Below are positions 14,259-20,903 of a stretch of DNA of 20,903 nt, in pieces. How positions within the stretch are numbered: the stretch's first letter is position 1; each line of letters starts with the position of its first letter. Source of the DNA: JBMNTU01 sp050945895. Lineage in GTDB: Bacteria; Bacillota; Clostridia; Christensenellales; Christensenellaceae. The position numbers and the translations under genes are program-made. The notes under the pieces are model-generated. The model saw only the letters and a list, made by a program, of their open reading frames with translations. It did not search any database and was not told the origin of the DNA. The DNA lies in contig JBMNTU010000031.1 of assembly GCA_050945895.1 (NCBI GenBank), positions 1-20,903 of the forward strand, in the 5' to 3' direction.

Positions 14259-15185
14259 ATGGGACTTTTTTCTGGGCGCAAAAAAGAAGTGACAATGCGC
14301 ATATACCGGACAAACCAGCAGGCAAACATGTCTGAACTGGAGCCGTCCGACGACCAGATACTGGGCGACGGCGAGGTTGCACGCGAGCCTGCCGTAACGG
14401 TGGAGGAAGGCCTTTTTGAGCGCTGTCCATCGTGCAGGGACGTAATCGTTTCGGAAGACCTGGAAGCAAATTTCAATGTTTGCACGAATTGCGGGCACCA
14501 TTTTAGGCTGCCTGCAAGAAAGCGCATAGAATATACTGCGGATGAAGGAACCTTTAAGGAATTCAATAAAAAACTGGTGGGCGGAGACCCGCTGGCTTTT
14601 CCGGAATATGGCCTGAAAGTTGAAAAAATGCGTGCGCTTACAGGCGAAAAGGAGGCCATTGTAACAGGGGAATGCAGGATCGATGGCGAAAAATGTGTGC
14701 TGGCTGTAATGGACGGGTTCTTTATGATGGGGTCTATGGGGGCGGCTGTGGGCGAAAAATTTACCCGTGCAGCCGAACGTGCGCTTAAAAAGAAGCTGCC
14801 GCTGATTGCCTTCACGGTTTCGGGTGGTGCGCGCATGCAGGAAGGGCTTGTTTCGCTGATGCAAATGAGTAAGACGAGCGCGGTGTTGGGAAAGCTGGAC
14901 GACGCTGGCATACCGTATTTTTCTGTGTTCACAGACCCGACGACGGGCGGCGTGACAGCGAGCTTTGCATCGCTGGGGGATGTGGTTTTAACGGAGCCCA
15001 ACGCGCTGATTGGGTTTGCGGGCAGGCGCGTAATAGAACAGACAGTAAAGCAGTCTTTGCCGCAGACATTCCAGCGGGCAGAGTTTTTGATGGAAAAGGG
15101 CTTTATTGATATGATCGTTAAAAGGGAAGACATGAAAGGCACGCTTGCAAACCTTATAAGGCTGCATAAGGGAGGGGCAAAATGA
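14259..15185 (+). CDS. accD: Acetyl-CoA carboxylase carboxyltransferase subunit beta
   Basis: Together with AccA it moves the carboxyl group from biotin to acetyl-CoA. It has 308 residues. The zinc ribbon is Cys56, Cys59, Cys75 and Cys78 (CPSC...CTNC), followed by the crotonase-like core with FTVSGGARMQEGLVSLMQM and TTGGVTASFASLGD. About 30 residues more than in E. coli precede the zinc ribbon. GGAAGGA lies 7 nt before ATG 14259. Its stop overlaps the accA start as ATGA, ensuring balanced production of the two subunits. Confidence 0.97.
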   Translation: MGLFSGRKKEVTMRIYRTNQQANMSELEPSDDQILGDGEVAREPAVTVEEGLFERCPSCRDVIVSEDLEANFNVCTNCGHHFRLPARKRIEYTADEGTFKEFNKKLVGGDPLAFPEYGLKVEKMRALTGEKEAIVTGECRIDGEKCVLAVMDGFFMMGSMGAAVGEKFTRAAERALKKKLPLIAFTVSGGARMQEGLVSLMQMSKTSAVLGKLDDAGIPYFSVFTDPTTGGVTASFASLGDVVLTEPNALIGFAGRRVIEQTVKQSLPQTFQRAEFLMEKGFIDMIVKREDMKGTLANLIRLHKGGAK

Positions 15186-16000
15186 GTAAAAGAACTGCGT
15201 GGGAGGTTGTACAAGTCGCGCGGGACTTTGCCCGCCCTACCGCACGATATTTTATTGAAAACTGCTTTTCGGATTTTATGGAATTTCATGGAGACCGCGC
15301 CTTTGCGGACGACGGCGCCATTTTGGGCGGGCTGGGCCGGATCGGCGGAATGCCTGTAACAGTCATTGGGAATGAAAAGGGTGTTAACCTGAGCGATAAA
15401 GCGCTGCGAAACTTTGGAAGCGCGCATCCGGAGGGCTACCGCAAATCTATCCGCCTGGCAAAGCAAGCCGAGAAATTTAACCGGCCGGTGGTTTGTATTG
15501 TGGATACGCAGGGCGCGTTCTGCGGCATAGGGGCAGAAGAGCGGGGCATTGGTGAAGCAATTGCCAAAAACCTGTTGGAGTTCTCGCGCCTCAAAACGCC
15601 GGTAATAAGCATTTTGATTGGCGAGGGAGGCTCGGGCGGAGCGCTGGCGCTGGCCGTTTCGGACAAGTTGGCAATGCTGGAAAATTCTGTTTATTCTATC
15701 CTTTCGCCGGAGGGCTTTTCGAGCATACTTTGGAAAAATTCGTCGCGCGCAGAGGAAGCGGCAGAGCTGATGCGTATGACGGCGCAGGAAGTTCACGCAA
15801 TGGGGCTGATCGACGATGTGATTGGCGAACCGGAAGGCGGTGCGAAGGCGGACGACGGCGGTAGATATGCTAAAAAAGTAGAAAAATATATTGTAACGCA
15901 ACTGGAAACATTGACAAAAGCATCGACAAAGGATTTGCTTGAGGCGCGGTACGAAAAATTGCGCGCATTTGGCACAAATTATATATCGGGCGGAGATTGA
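15182..16000 (+). CDS. accA: Acetyl-CoA carboxylase carboxyltransferase subunit alpha
   Basis: It is the partner of AccD in the carboxyltransferase. It has 272 residues and is somewhat shorter than the E. coli subunit, as is common in Firmicutes. Family blocks are NFGSAHPEGYRKSIRLAKQA, VDTQGAFCGIGAEERG and GEGGSGGALALAVSD. A Gln replaces the more usual Pro in DTPGA. A GGGAGGGG site lies before the ATG, which overlaps the accD stop by 4 nt. It is the last gene of the cluster; a strong terminator follows 26 nt after its stop. Confidence 0.97.
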   Translation: MSKRTAWEVVQVARDFARPTARYFIENCFSDFMEFHGDRAFADDGAILGGLGRIGGMPVTVIGNEKGVNLSDKALRNFGSAHPEGYRKSIRLAKQAEKFNRPVVCIVDTQGAFCGIGAEERGIGEAIAKNLLEFSRLKTPVISILIGEGGSGGALALAVSDKLAMLENSVYSILSPEGFSSILWKNSSRAEEAAELMRMTAQEVHAMGLIDDVIGEPEGGAKADDGGRYAKKVEKYIVTQLETLTKASTKDLLEARYEKLRAFGTNYISGGD

Positions 16001-16026
16001 TAAAAAACTTACGCGATAAAAAAATT

Positions 16027-16055
16027 AGCCCTGTCGGAATCGCACCGACAGGGCT
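16027..16055 (+). terminator. Terminator of the fatty-acid synthesis cluster
   Basis: A perfect 11-bp stem AGCCCTGTCGG/CCGACAGGGCT encloses a 7-nt loop. On the plus strand it is followed by ATTCATTTG and then a T-rich stretch. On the minus strand it is followed by AATTTTTTT, so it can stop transcription from both sides, including that of the small minus-strand ORF. Confidence 0.85.
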
Positions 16056-16155
16056 ATTCATTTGTTATCATAATTTTTTCTCCGTTATGATAGGTAAAGA
16101 GGTAATAAAAAAGCGCCTTTTCGGCACTTGCTGGTCAGTAGGTTTTAAAATAAAA

Positions 16156-16305
16156 TCAGCTGCCAACATTGTGCCGCCCATACCCGTAAGTATGTACGAG
16201 GTTATTCTCGATTACAATTGCTTTTTCCACATTGGATTGCTTGATTGTCGAGAACAGTTTTTTGAGGCACTCACGCTTTTGCTGTGCCTGGTTTGATGCT
16301 TTCAT
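16156..16305 (-). CDS. Small ORF, 49 residues, hypothetical basic protein
   Basis: On the minus strand an ATG at 16305 is preceded by AAAGGAG about 11 nt upstream and opens a 49-residue frame. The protein begins MKASNQAQQKRECLKKLF and ends YGYGRHNVGS. It is basic, probably helical in its first half, with one Cys and no signal peptide or membrane segment. I do not recognise it. It is the only reasonable coding candidate in the roughly 700-base gap between accA and the XRE gene. The shared terminator at 16027-16055 has a T-run in the matching direction. A minus-strand promoter is not clear. It may be a real small protein or the remnant of a mobile element. Confidence 0.5.
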   Translation of the reverse strand: MKASNQAQQKRECLKKLFSTIKQSNVEKAIVIENNLVHTYGYGRHNVGS

Positions 16306-16385
16306 AACTACGGTACTCCTTTCTCTTTATTCTTTATAGCCACGCTTCTCTAGTATTATCGGCATTTATGCGTAAATACTTTAGT

Positions 16386-16413
16386 TTGGACAAAAAACTG
16401 GCTGGTATATAAT
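16386..16413 (+). promoter_or_regulatory. Possible plus-strand promoter upstream of the XRE gene
   Basis: TTGGAC at 16386-16391 and TATAAT at 16408-16413 are separated by 16 bp. It lies about 300 bases before the regulator start, so it might give a long leader or an unseen small RNA. The rest of 16414-16630 is AT-rich with no coding or structural signal I can support. Confidence 0.4.
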
Positions 16414-16633
16414 AAAACATACCGTTTTCTTGCGTATATTATAAACATAAACAAGGATTTATAAACACTGCATGGACCAAAAAAAGACCGGACAGATATT
16501 TTTAATAGTCTATCACAATTTATTTCTGATGGCAAGCGGAAAATCCTGTGTTTACAAATCGTTTACATTCGATTGGAGGGGGCGGTAACCTGTTTGTATT
16601 TAAAAAAAAGAATTTGGAGCGAAGGAATATTGT

Positions 16634-16662
16634 TTGACATTATGAATGAAGTAATATATATT
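16634..16662 (+). promoter_or_regulatory. Promoter of the XRE-cupin regulator
   Basis: TTGACA at 16634-16639 and TATATT at 16657-16662 are separated by 17 bp. Just after the expected start point, AAGAA-ataa-TTCTT (16678-16691) forms a small inverted repeat that could be an autoregulatory operator. Confidence 0.65.
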
Positions 16663-16711
16663 GGATACAGGGAAATTAAGAAATAATTCTTTTTATAAAG
16701 GGGTACTTACA

Positions 16712-17323
16712 TTGGAGAACATACAGCATACGGAAAAAGGAGAGTTTAACCTGGGGGCAAAGATCCGTCAGCTGCGCATGGAAAAGGGAATGAAGATCGT
16801 TGATCTGGCAAGCCTGACGAACCTTACATCCAGCATGATCAGCCAGGTGGAGCGCTCCATTATTTCGCCCTCGGTTGAAACACTCAAAAAAGTGGGGGCC
16901 GCGCTTGATGTTCCGGTCAGTTATTTTTTCGAATTGCCGGAGGAGGCGCCGGAGCAGACGCCTGCTTCGGATATAGAGCAGCACATCAATTCGCCGGTTG
17001 TCCGCAAAAAAGACAGGAAGGTGCTGTCTCCCAACAGTGGTATTACCTATTATTTGCTTAACCCCAGCCTGATGGGGCCAATAGAATTTATTTATAATAT
17101 TTACGAACCGGGCTCGCGCACTGGCGACGGGCTATATACACATCCGGGCAACGAGTGCGGGCTGGTGCTTGAAGGAGAACTTGTCGTTCAAATCGAAGAG
17201 GATGTCCATAAGCTTAAAAAAGGGGACAGCATTACATTCGATTCGTCTAAACCGCATGCCCTGCGGAATGAATCCTCGAAGCGGTGTGTATGTGTATGGG
17301 CGAATACACCGCCGTGGTTTTAA
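16712..17323 (+). CDS. XRE-family regulator with C-terminal cupin domain
   Basis: This is a 203-residue DNA-binding regulator. The N-terminal helix-turn-helix (LGAKIRQLRMEKGMKIVDLA then TSSMISQVERSIISPSVETL, residues about 14-55) is followed by an acidic linker and a cupin barrel. The cupin has HPGNECGLVLEGELVVQ and KKGDSITFDSSKPHALRN, the usual ligand-sensing fold. TTG 16712 is chosen as start because AAAGGGG lies 8 nt upstream; an earlier TTG (16661) overlaps the promoter -10. Relatives control sugar, amino-acid or polyamine genes by sensing a small molecule. Its neighbour is an inositol-dehydrogenase-like oxidoreductase whose promoter carries a palindrome, a plausible target. It has its own terminator. 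Confidence 0.92.
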   Translation: MENIQHTEKGEFNLGAKIRQLRMEKGMKIVDLASLTNLTSSMISQVERSIISPSVETLKKVGAALDVPVSYFFELPEEAPEQTPASDIEQHINSPVVRKKDRKVLSPNSGITYYLLNPSLMGPIEFIYNIYEPGSRTGDGLYTHPGNECGLVLEGELVVQIEEDVHKLKKGDSITFDSSKPHALRNESSKRCVCVWANTPPWF

Positions 17324-17339
17324 AACAGAAAAAATGAGG

Positions 17340-17369
17340 CGCATGTCTGTATGGCGGCATGCGTTTTTT
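17340..17369 (+). terminator. Terminator after the XRE-cupin gene
   Basis: CGCATG (17340-17345) pairs with CATGCG (17358-17363) and is followed directly by six T. The stem is short, but the T-run and position 16 nt after the stop codon support intrinsic termination. Confidence 0.65.
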
Positions 17370-17418
17370 GGTTGCGCGAAGCAGAGTGCAGGAATGGGAA
17401 AACAAGCATTTCTGTGTG

Positions 17419-17447
17419 TTGACAGCAGGTAGGCGATATGGTATTGT
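17419..17447 (+). promoter_or_regulatory. Promoter of the Gfo/Idh/MocA oxidoreductase gene
   Basis: TTGACA at 17419-17424 is perfect, with a 17-bp spacer and TATTGT at 17442-17447 preceded by TGG (extended -10). Initiation would be near 17454, giving a leader of about 150 nt before the gene. Confidence 0.65.
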
Positions 17448-17459
17448 TTAGCCAAGAAG

Positions 17460-17493
17460 TTCACTTGTAATTAATTAATCAATTATTTGTGAA
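17460..17493. promoter_or_regulatory. Palindromic operator candidate
   Basis: TTCAC at 17460-17464 and GTGAA at 17489-17493 bound a 34-bp AT-rich imperfect palindrome containing TAATT and AATTA inner arms. It lies just downstream of the predicted start point, where a bound repressor would block transcription. The upstream XRE-cupin protein or a LacI/GntR-type regulator elsewhere could bind. Confidence 0.5.
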
Positions 17494-17531
17494 ATATAGA
17501 CATGTCGAACATTTCCCAACATCACGCATAA

Positions 17532-17586
17532 TGCCGGCCTGGCCGGCAGAGCAAACTTTTGAATAATATACCGGCGAATATGCCGG
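17532..17586 (+). other. GC-rich structured leader before the oxidoreductase gene
   Basis: A 17-bp palindrome TGCCGGCCTGGCCGGCA (17532-17548) is followed by CCGGC-gaatat-GCCGG (near 17571-17586). The four GCCGG/CCGGC segments can pair in more than one way in the roughly 150-nt leader. No T-run follows, so it is not a simple terminator. Its function is unknown. Confidence 0.45.
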
Positions 17587-17606
17587 AGAACTCAGGAGGT
17601 TCACAT

Positions 17607-18629
17607 ATGAAGAATAAGGTTAAAATTGGTGTTATTGGCGCGGGACGGATCGGCAAGCTGCACATCGATAATTTGGCAGGCAGAGTAGAGGGGGCGGAAG
17701 TGGCCGCGGTGGCGGATATCTTTATGAATGACGAGATGGAAAGCAGCCTGCGGGAAATGGGGATTTCCAAGATATACAAAGAGCCGGAAAAGATTTTTGA
17801 AGACAGCGAAATTGACGCTGTGTTTATTTGCTCTTCGACCAACACCCATTCGGAGTTTATGATTAAGGCGGCGAAAGCAGGAAAGCATATCTTTTGCGAA
17901 AAGCCCATCGACTCTGACCTGGGGCGTATAAAAGAAGCGTTGAAGGCTGTTGACGAGGCTGGCGTAAAACTTCAGATCGGCTTTGTACGGAGGTTTGATA
18001 AAAACCATACAAAGGTGCGGAACACAGCGCTTTCGGGTAAGCTGGGCATGCCGCATACCATTTCTGTAATTTCGCGCGACCCCGGCCTTGCACCAATGGA
18101 CTACATGAAGGTATCGGGCGGGATCTATATGGACATGACCATACACGATTTTGATATGGTGCGATACTTGTCGGGCAGCGAGGTCGTGGAAGTAAGTGCG
18201 TTTGGCAATGTGTTGATTGAACCGCAGCTGAAGGAGTTTGACGATGTGGATACGACGATCGTTATGCTGCGTTTTGAAAACGGCGCGATGGGCGTAATCC
18301 AAAACAGCAGGCGCTCGGGCTATGGATATGACCAGAGGGTAGAGGTGCACTGCGAAAAGGGAAGCGTCCAGGACTTTAATGAGTGCCCGGACAATGCGGT
18401 TATTAGCAGCGAAGAAGGCGTTGTGGGCGAAAAGCCTACATGGTTTTTCCTGGAGCGCTATAACGACGCCTTTATTGAAGAAGCCCGCCAGTTTGTGGAG
18501 TGCATTGTAAAAGACACAAAGCCCCCGGTGGATGGAAAAGACGGTTATATGCCGGTGTTGATTGCTATGGCGGCCAAAAAGTCGCTGGATGAAAAACGCG
18601 CGGTAAAAATCAGCGAAATACCCTTTTAA
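17607..18629 (+). CDS. Gfo/Idh/MocA-family oxidoreductase, inositol 2-dehydrogenase-like
   Basis: This is a 340-residue NAD(P)-dependent sugar or cyclitol dehydrogenase. The N-terminal Rossmann fold has GVIGAGRIGKLH (residues 8-19) and Asp37 after the second beta strand, favouring NAD. The family catalytic set is visible: Lys99 in CEKPI, and Asp176 and His180 in GGIYMDMTIHDFD. This matches the Lys-Asp-His triad of IolG. ATG 17607 has AGGAGG 7 nt upstream; an earlier in-frame ATG at 17559 has none. No other inositol-pathway genes are present, so the true substrate could be another sugar such as scyllo-inositol or a hexose. It is monocistronic, between its own promoter and a strong terminator. 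Confidence 0.9.
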   Translation: MKNKVKIGVIGAGRIGKLHIDNLAGRVEGAEVAAVADIFMNDEMESSLREMGISKIYKEPEKIFEDSEIDAVFICSSTNTHSEFMIKAAKAGKHIFCEKPIDSDLGRIKEALKAVDEAGVKLQIGFVRRFDKNHTKVRNTALSGKLGMPHTISVISRDPGLAPMDYMKVSGGIYMDMTIHDFDMVRYLSGSEVVEVSAFGNVLIEPQLKEFDDVDTTIVMLRFENGAMGVIQNSRRSGYGYDQRVEVHCEKGSVQDFNECPDNAVISSEEGVVGEKPTWFFLERYNDAFIEEARQFVECIVKDTKPPVDGKDGYMPVLIAMAAKKSLDEKRAVKISEIPF

Positions 18630-18691
18630 GCAAGGTAAGGATGTGCCGCATATGTTTCTTGTCAAGAAAAGCGACACATAGAAAAGTATAG

Positions 18692-18728
18692 AAAAACTGG
18701 CTCCGGCATTTGGCAGGAGCCAGTTTTT
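18692..18728 (+). terminator. Strong terminator after the oxidoreductase gene
   Basis: A perfect 13-bp stem AAAAACTGGCTCC/GGAGCCAGTTTTT with an 11-nt loop ends in five T. By symmetry it has a T-run on the minus strand too, so it may also end transcripts of the VOC gene coming from the right. Confidence 0.9.
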
Positions 18729-18821
18729 GTGCGCGTCATATTCTTAGATTACTTCGCCATGTGCGGCATAAAGGCATTAATTGTACCTCGAACCAACCTG
18801 CCGAAGCTGCAAAACGCGTGA

Positions 18822-19244
18822 CTACTGCTCGGGAGCGTAATACAAAATGTGCCAGATTATGCCAAATTGGTCTTTGACCATAGCATATAAATCGCTGTAA
18901 AAGACCTTTTGCGGCTCCATAAATACTTCGCCGCCTTCTTTTAGCGCGTCAAACAGCCTTGTCACTTCGGCTTTGTCGTCCACGTTTATAGTTGGGTTGA
19001 TATTATCGCCCACGGTCAGCGGCATACCGGATGGCATATCCATAAACATCACAAGCATATCGCCAATGGGTACACCGGCATACATGACCCTGTCTTTGTC
19101 GGCTTCCGCGACGGGATTATTTTCATCTGGCGGGGCTTCGGCGTAAGTCATTAAATGCTGTACTTCCGACCGGAATACCCTTGCATAGAACGCTACCGCT
19201 TCGCGGCAGTTTCCGTTGAAATTGATGAACATTTCTAGTTTCAT
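18822..19244 (-). CDS. VOC-superfamily protein, PhnB-like
   Basis: This is a 140-residue protein of the vicinal-oxygen-chelate fold, related to PhnB and glyoxalase-like proteins. Sequence signs are the opening LEMFINFNGNCREAVAFYARVF, the middle GDNINPTINVDD and the closing KDQFGIIWHILY. Members bind a metal and small substrates, but many have no known reaction; resistance or detoxification roles occur in the superfamily. ATG 19244 is chosen with AGGAG 8 nt upstream. A TAAAAT preceded by TGC (19292-19300 on the minus strand) may be its promoter, with a weak -35. The gene stands alone. Confidence 0.88.
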   Translation of the reverse strand: MKLEMFINFNGNCREAVAFYARVFRSEVQHLMTYAEAPPDENNPVAEADKDRVMYAGVPIGDMLVMFMDMPSGMPLTVGDNINPTINVDDKAEVTRLFDALKEGGEVFMEPQKVFYSDLYAMVKDQFGIIWHILYYAPEQ

Positions 19245-19412
19245 AAACAACGCTCCTGAATTTGTATTTGCGGCTCTTTGTCCGTAAATCTATTTTAGCA
19301 TGGAGGACCGCAGAAATCTATTTAAATAGTGAAGGGTGTAATAAAATGAAAAAGGCCGTAAAGTGCATTGATATAGGGGCGTTTGGCGGCGCAGCTGCCT
19401 GCAGGCGCATAG

Positions 19413-19452
19413 AAAAAAGTTGTCCACCCAGCGCGGCGGCCGAATGGACAAC
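19413..19452 (-). terminator. Terminator of the alcohol dehydrogenase gene
   Basis: On the minus strand GTTGTCCA/TGGACAAC, an 8-bp perfect stem with an 18-nt GC-rich loop, is followed immediately by TTTTTT. It lies about 80 nt after the stop of the dehydrogenase gene. Confidence 0.75.
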
Positions 19453-19530
19453 ATGAGCAAAAAATTGATGTTTTTTTGTTTTGCCGGCAAATTAAAATGC
19501 TGAGCTTTTGCCGCTGCGCTCGCTGTTGCT

Positions 19531-20700
19531 TTAGCGGTAGGAATCTTCCAGTATGCGAAGCGCGTCTTCGTCGCTCATTTTAAGCGGGTCTTCCCTGAAT
19601 AAATGCCCCATCGTTTCGCGTGCGTTTTCCAGGTATTTGGCGAGGTCTTCCTTTTTGATTCCATGATCCGACATTTTAAGCCCGTCTACGTTGCAGTCGG
19701 CAAGGAGCTTTTTAAGGGCGGCGACAAAATCCATGGGATCGGCAGCCGCTTCGTTTCCAAGGGCTTTTGCCATATCGACCAGTTTTTTATCGCATTTGCC
19801 GGATTTTGCAAAGTAAGTGTAATATGCTTCGCTTAGCATTATCAGCCCTGCGCCATGTGCAAGATTTGGATGATATGCGCTAAGCGCATGCTCCAGCGAG
19901 TGCATGGAGATACAACCGGAGAGGCTTTCTACAAAACCGGCGAGCGTATTGGCATTGGCCACGTTTTCACGCGCCTCCATATTGCTGCCGTCGCGGACGG
20001 CGACCGGAAGGTGCTCTCCCAATAGCTCGATGGCTTTTAATGAAAACATTTCGCTGATCAGGTTGGCGCGGCGGTTGATATAGCCCTCTGTGGCATGGAA
20101 AAGCGCATCCAGCCCCTGATAGGCCGTAAGTGTGGGCGGTACGCTTATCATCAGGTCGGGGTCCACAATGGACAGGACAGGGAATGTAGCGTCGGAGCCG
20201 AAGCCAATCTTTTCGTTGGAGGCTTCGTTTGTAATAACGGCCCACGGGTCTGCTTCCGTTCCTGTTCCGGCGGTGGTGGTAATGGCCACGATTGGAAGCG
20301 GAGGATTCTGCGGCTGCTGTTTTCCGCCCGAGCCGGAAAAGACGTAATCCCACAGGTCGCCCTTGTTGGCAGCCAGCAGCGCAACCGCTTTTGCGGCGTC
20401 GATGGCGCTTCCGCCGCCCAGCCCGATTACAAAATCGCACCCTTGCGCCCCTGCAAGCTGCGCCGCTTCTGTTACATGATCTTTGGTTGGGTTGGGCAGC
20501 ATCTTGTCGTAAAGCGTATATTTTGCGCCTGCTTCGTCGAGCTGTGCAGTAAGCCTATCCAGATAGCCGTTCCTCTTTACGGAACCTCCGGAGGTTGTAA
20601 CGATCAGCGCGTTTTTTCCGGGAAGCCTGCGCTTTGCCAGGCGCCCCAGCTGGCCTTGTCCAAAATATATTTCCGTTGGCATGAAAAACCGAAAACCCAT
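19531..20700 (-). CDS. Iron-containing alcohol dehydrogenase
   Basis: This is a 389-residue group III alcohol dehydrogenase that interconverts alcohols and aldehydes or ketones with NAD(P)H. The nucleotide-binding loop is GGGSAIDAAK (residues 95-104), followed by TTAGTGTEADPWAVI. Metal-site residues are Asp198 and His202 (GLDALFHATEGY), then His267/His271 (SMHSLEHALS) and His282 (NLAHGAGL). AAAGGATGG lies about 8 nt before the ATG. It has its own promoter and terminator. Butanol, propanediol and other alcohol roles are all possible; the substrate cannot be told. No frameshift or missing ligand is seen. Confidence 0.93.
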   Translation of the reverse strand: MGFRFFMPTEIYFGQGQLGRLAKRRLPGKNALIVTTSGGSVKRNGYLDRLTAQLDEAGAKYTLYDKMLPNPTKDHVTEAAQLAGAQGCDFVIGLGGGSAIDAAKAVALLAANKGDLWDYVFSGSGGKQQPQNPPLPIVAITTTAGTGTEADPWAVITNEASNEKIGFGSDATFPVLSIVDPDLMISVPPTLTAYQGLDALFHATEGYINRRANLISEMFSLKAIELLGEHLPVAVRDGSNMEARENVANANTLAGFVESLSGCISMHSLEHALSAYHPNLAHGAGLIMLSEAYYTYFAKSGKCDKKLVDMAKALGNEAAADPMDFVAALKKLLADCNVDGLKMSDHGIKKEDLAKYLENARETMGHLFREDPLKMSDEDALRILEDSYR

Positions 20701-20736
20701 AACAGTACCATCCTTTCGATGTGTTGTAATGATTTG

Positions 20737-20765
20737 ATTTTATCAGCTTTTGCAGCCTTTTTCAA
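20737..20765 (-). promoter_or_regulatory. Promoter of the alcohol dehydrogenase gene
   Basis: On the minus strand TTGAAA (20765-20760) and TAAAAT (20742-20737) are separated by 17 bp, each one base or two from consensus. The leader would be about 30 nt. Confidence 0.7.
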
Positions 20766-20812
20766 TGTGTGTGTGAAAATAGCCGCTTAGTGTAAAATAA
20801 TCATTGGCAAAA

Positions 20813-20837
20813 GGGAGGCGTCCAGAAGGCGCCTCCC
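20813..20837 (-). terminator. Hairpin, probable minus-strand terminator
   Basis: GGGAGGCG (20813-20820) pairs perfectly with CGCCTCCC (20830-20837) around a 9-nt loop. On the minus strand it is followed by TTTTG. It could end a minus-strand gene lying to the right, although the DNA after 20850 looks like a plus-strand gene start, so its client is unclear. Confidence 0.45.
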
Positions 20838-20850
20838 ACAGATACACACT

Positions 20851-20886
20851 TGATATAATGATTTTGGAAAAGAATCAATCAAGGAG
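20851..20886 (+). promoter_or_regulatory. Extended -10 and ribosome site of a gene beyond the window
   Basis: TGATATAAT (20851-20859) is an extended -10 with perfect TATAAT, and AAGGAG (20881-20886) is a good ribosome site. An ATG at 20890 stops after one more codon, so the coding start is either GTG 20886 or the ATG at 20900, or lies beyond the end. The gene itself is not visible. Confidence 0.4.
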
Positions 20887-20903
20887 TGTATGCAGTAATA
20901 TGG

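Noticed and set aside
14192..15901. 569-codon minus-strand open frame across accD and accA
   Set aside because: The plus strand encodes unmistakable carboxyltransferase subunits; the antisense frame has no family features or start signal.
18749..18853. Short minus-strand frame ending INAFMPHMAK that looks like a protein C-terminus
   Set aside because: It is only about 35 codons from the previous stop, has no start or ribosome site, and overlaps the end of the VOC gene.
19346..19456. 36-codon ORF starting ATG with a weak ribosome site between the VOC and dehydrogenase genes
   Set aside because: Its second half is the terminator stem of the minus-strand dehydrogenase, and its composition is low complexity; probably chance.
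1..20903. CRISPR arrays or prophage structural genes
   Set aside because: No regularly spaced repeats, Cas-like or phage structural proteins were seen.

Overview
The window looks like a chromosomal segment of a Gram-positive, low- to mid-GC member of the Firmicutes, most likely class Clostridia. The evidence is the type II fatty-acid synthesis cluster in the order fabH-acpP-fabK-fabD-fabG-fabF-accB-fabZ-accC-accD-accA, the FabK-type enoyl reductase, strong AGGAGG-like ribosome sites, frequent GTG/TTG starts and TTGACA/TATAAT promoters. A narrower placement (for example near Christensenellaceae) would be a guess.

Left part (1-3250): an AT-rich accessory block. It holds the 3' part of a type I restriction-modification specificity gene (hsdS), a GTG-started ImmA/IrrE-type zinc metallopeptidase overlapping it by 8 nt, and a YaaC-like protein starting a few bases after that. 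The block ends next to a tRNA-Arg(ACG) gene on the minus strand. The tRNA has its own consensus promoter and a downstream hairpin.

Next (3319-5232): a minus-strand lipoprotein gene has been interrupted near its 3' end by a 1,220-bp IS3-family (IS407-group-like) element. The element has orfA/orfB, a GGGAAAG frameshift site, imperfect terminal inverted repeats and a 4-bp GTAT target duplication. Removing the element and one GTAT copy restores the reading frame, giving a natural C-terminus 14 residues longer and reuniting the gene with its terminator.

Centre (5302-16055): a plus-strand run of 13 genes for fatty-acid synthesis. AccABCD makes malonyl-CoA, FabD loads it onto AcpP, FabH starts chains, and FabF, FabG, FabZ and FabK elongate them. 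Unusual points are two tandem fabG genes with different predicted cofactor pockets, and a small unrecognised zinc-ribbon gene between fabF and accB preceded by two identical extended -10 elements. There is also an intrinsic-terminator-like hairpin between accB and fabZ and a strong hairpin between acpP and fabK. A bidirectional-looking terminator closes the cluster.

Right part (16056-20903): a 49-codon minus-strand small ORF, an XRE-cupin regulator, and a Gfo/Idh/MocA (inositol-dehydrogenase-like) oxidoreductase with a promoter, a palindromic operator candidate and a GC-rich structured leader. These are followed by a minus-strand VOC/PhnB-like protein and a minus-strand iron-type alcohol dehydrogenase with clear promoter and terminator. 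The last 50 bases look like the promoter and start region of another plus-strand gene outside the window.
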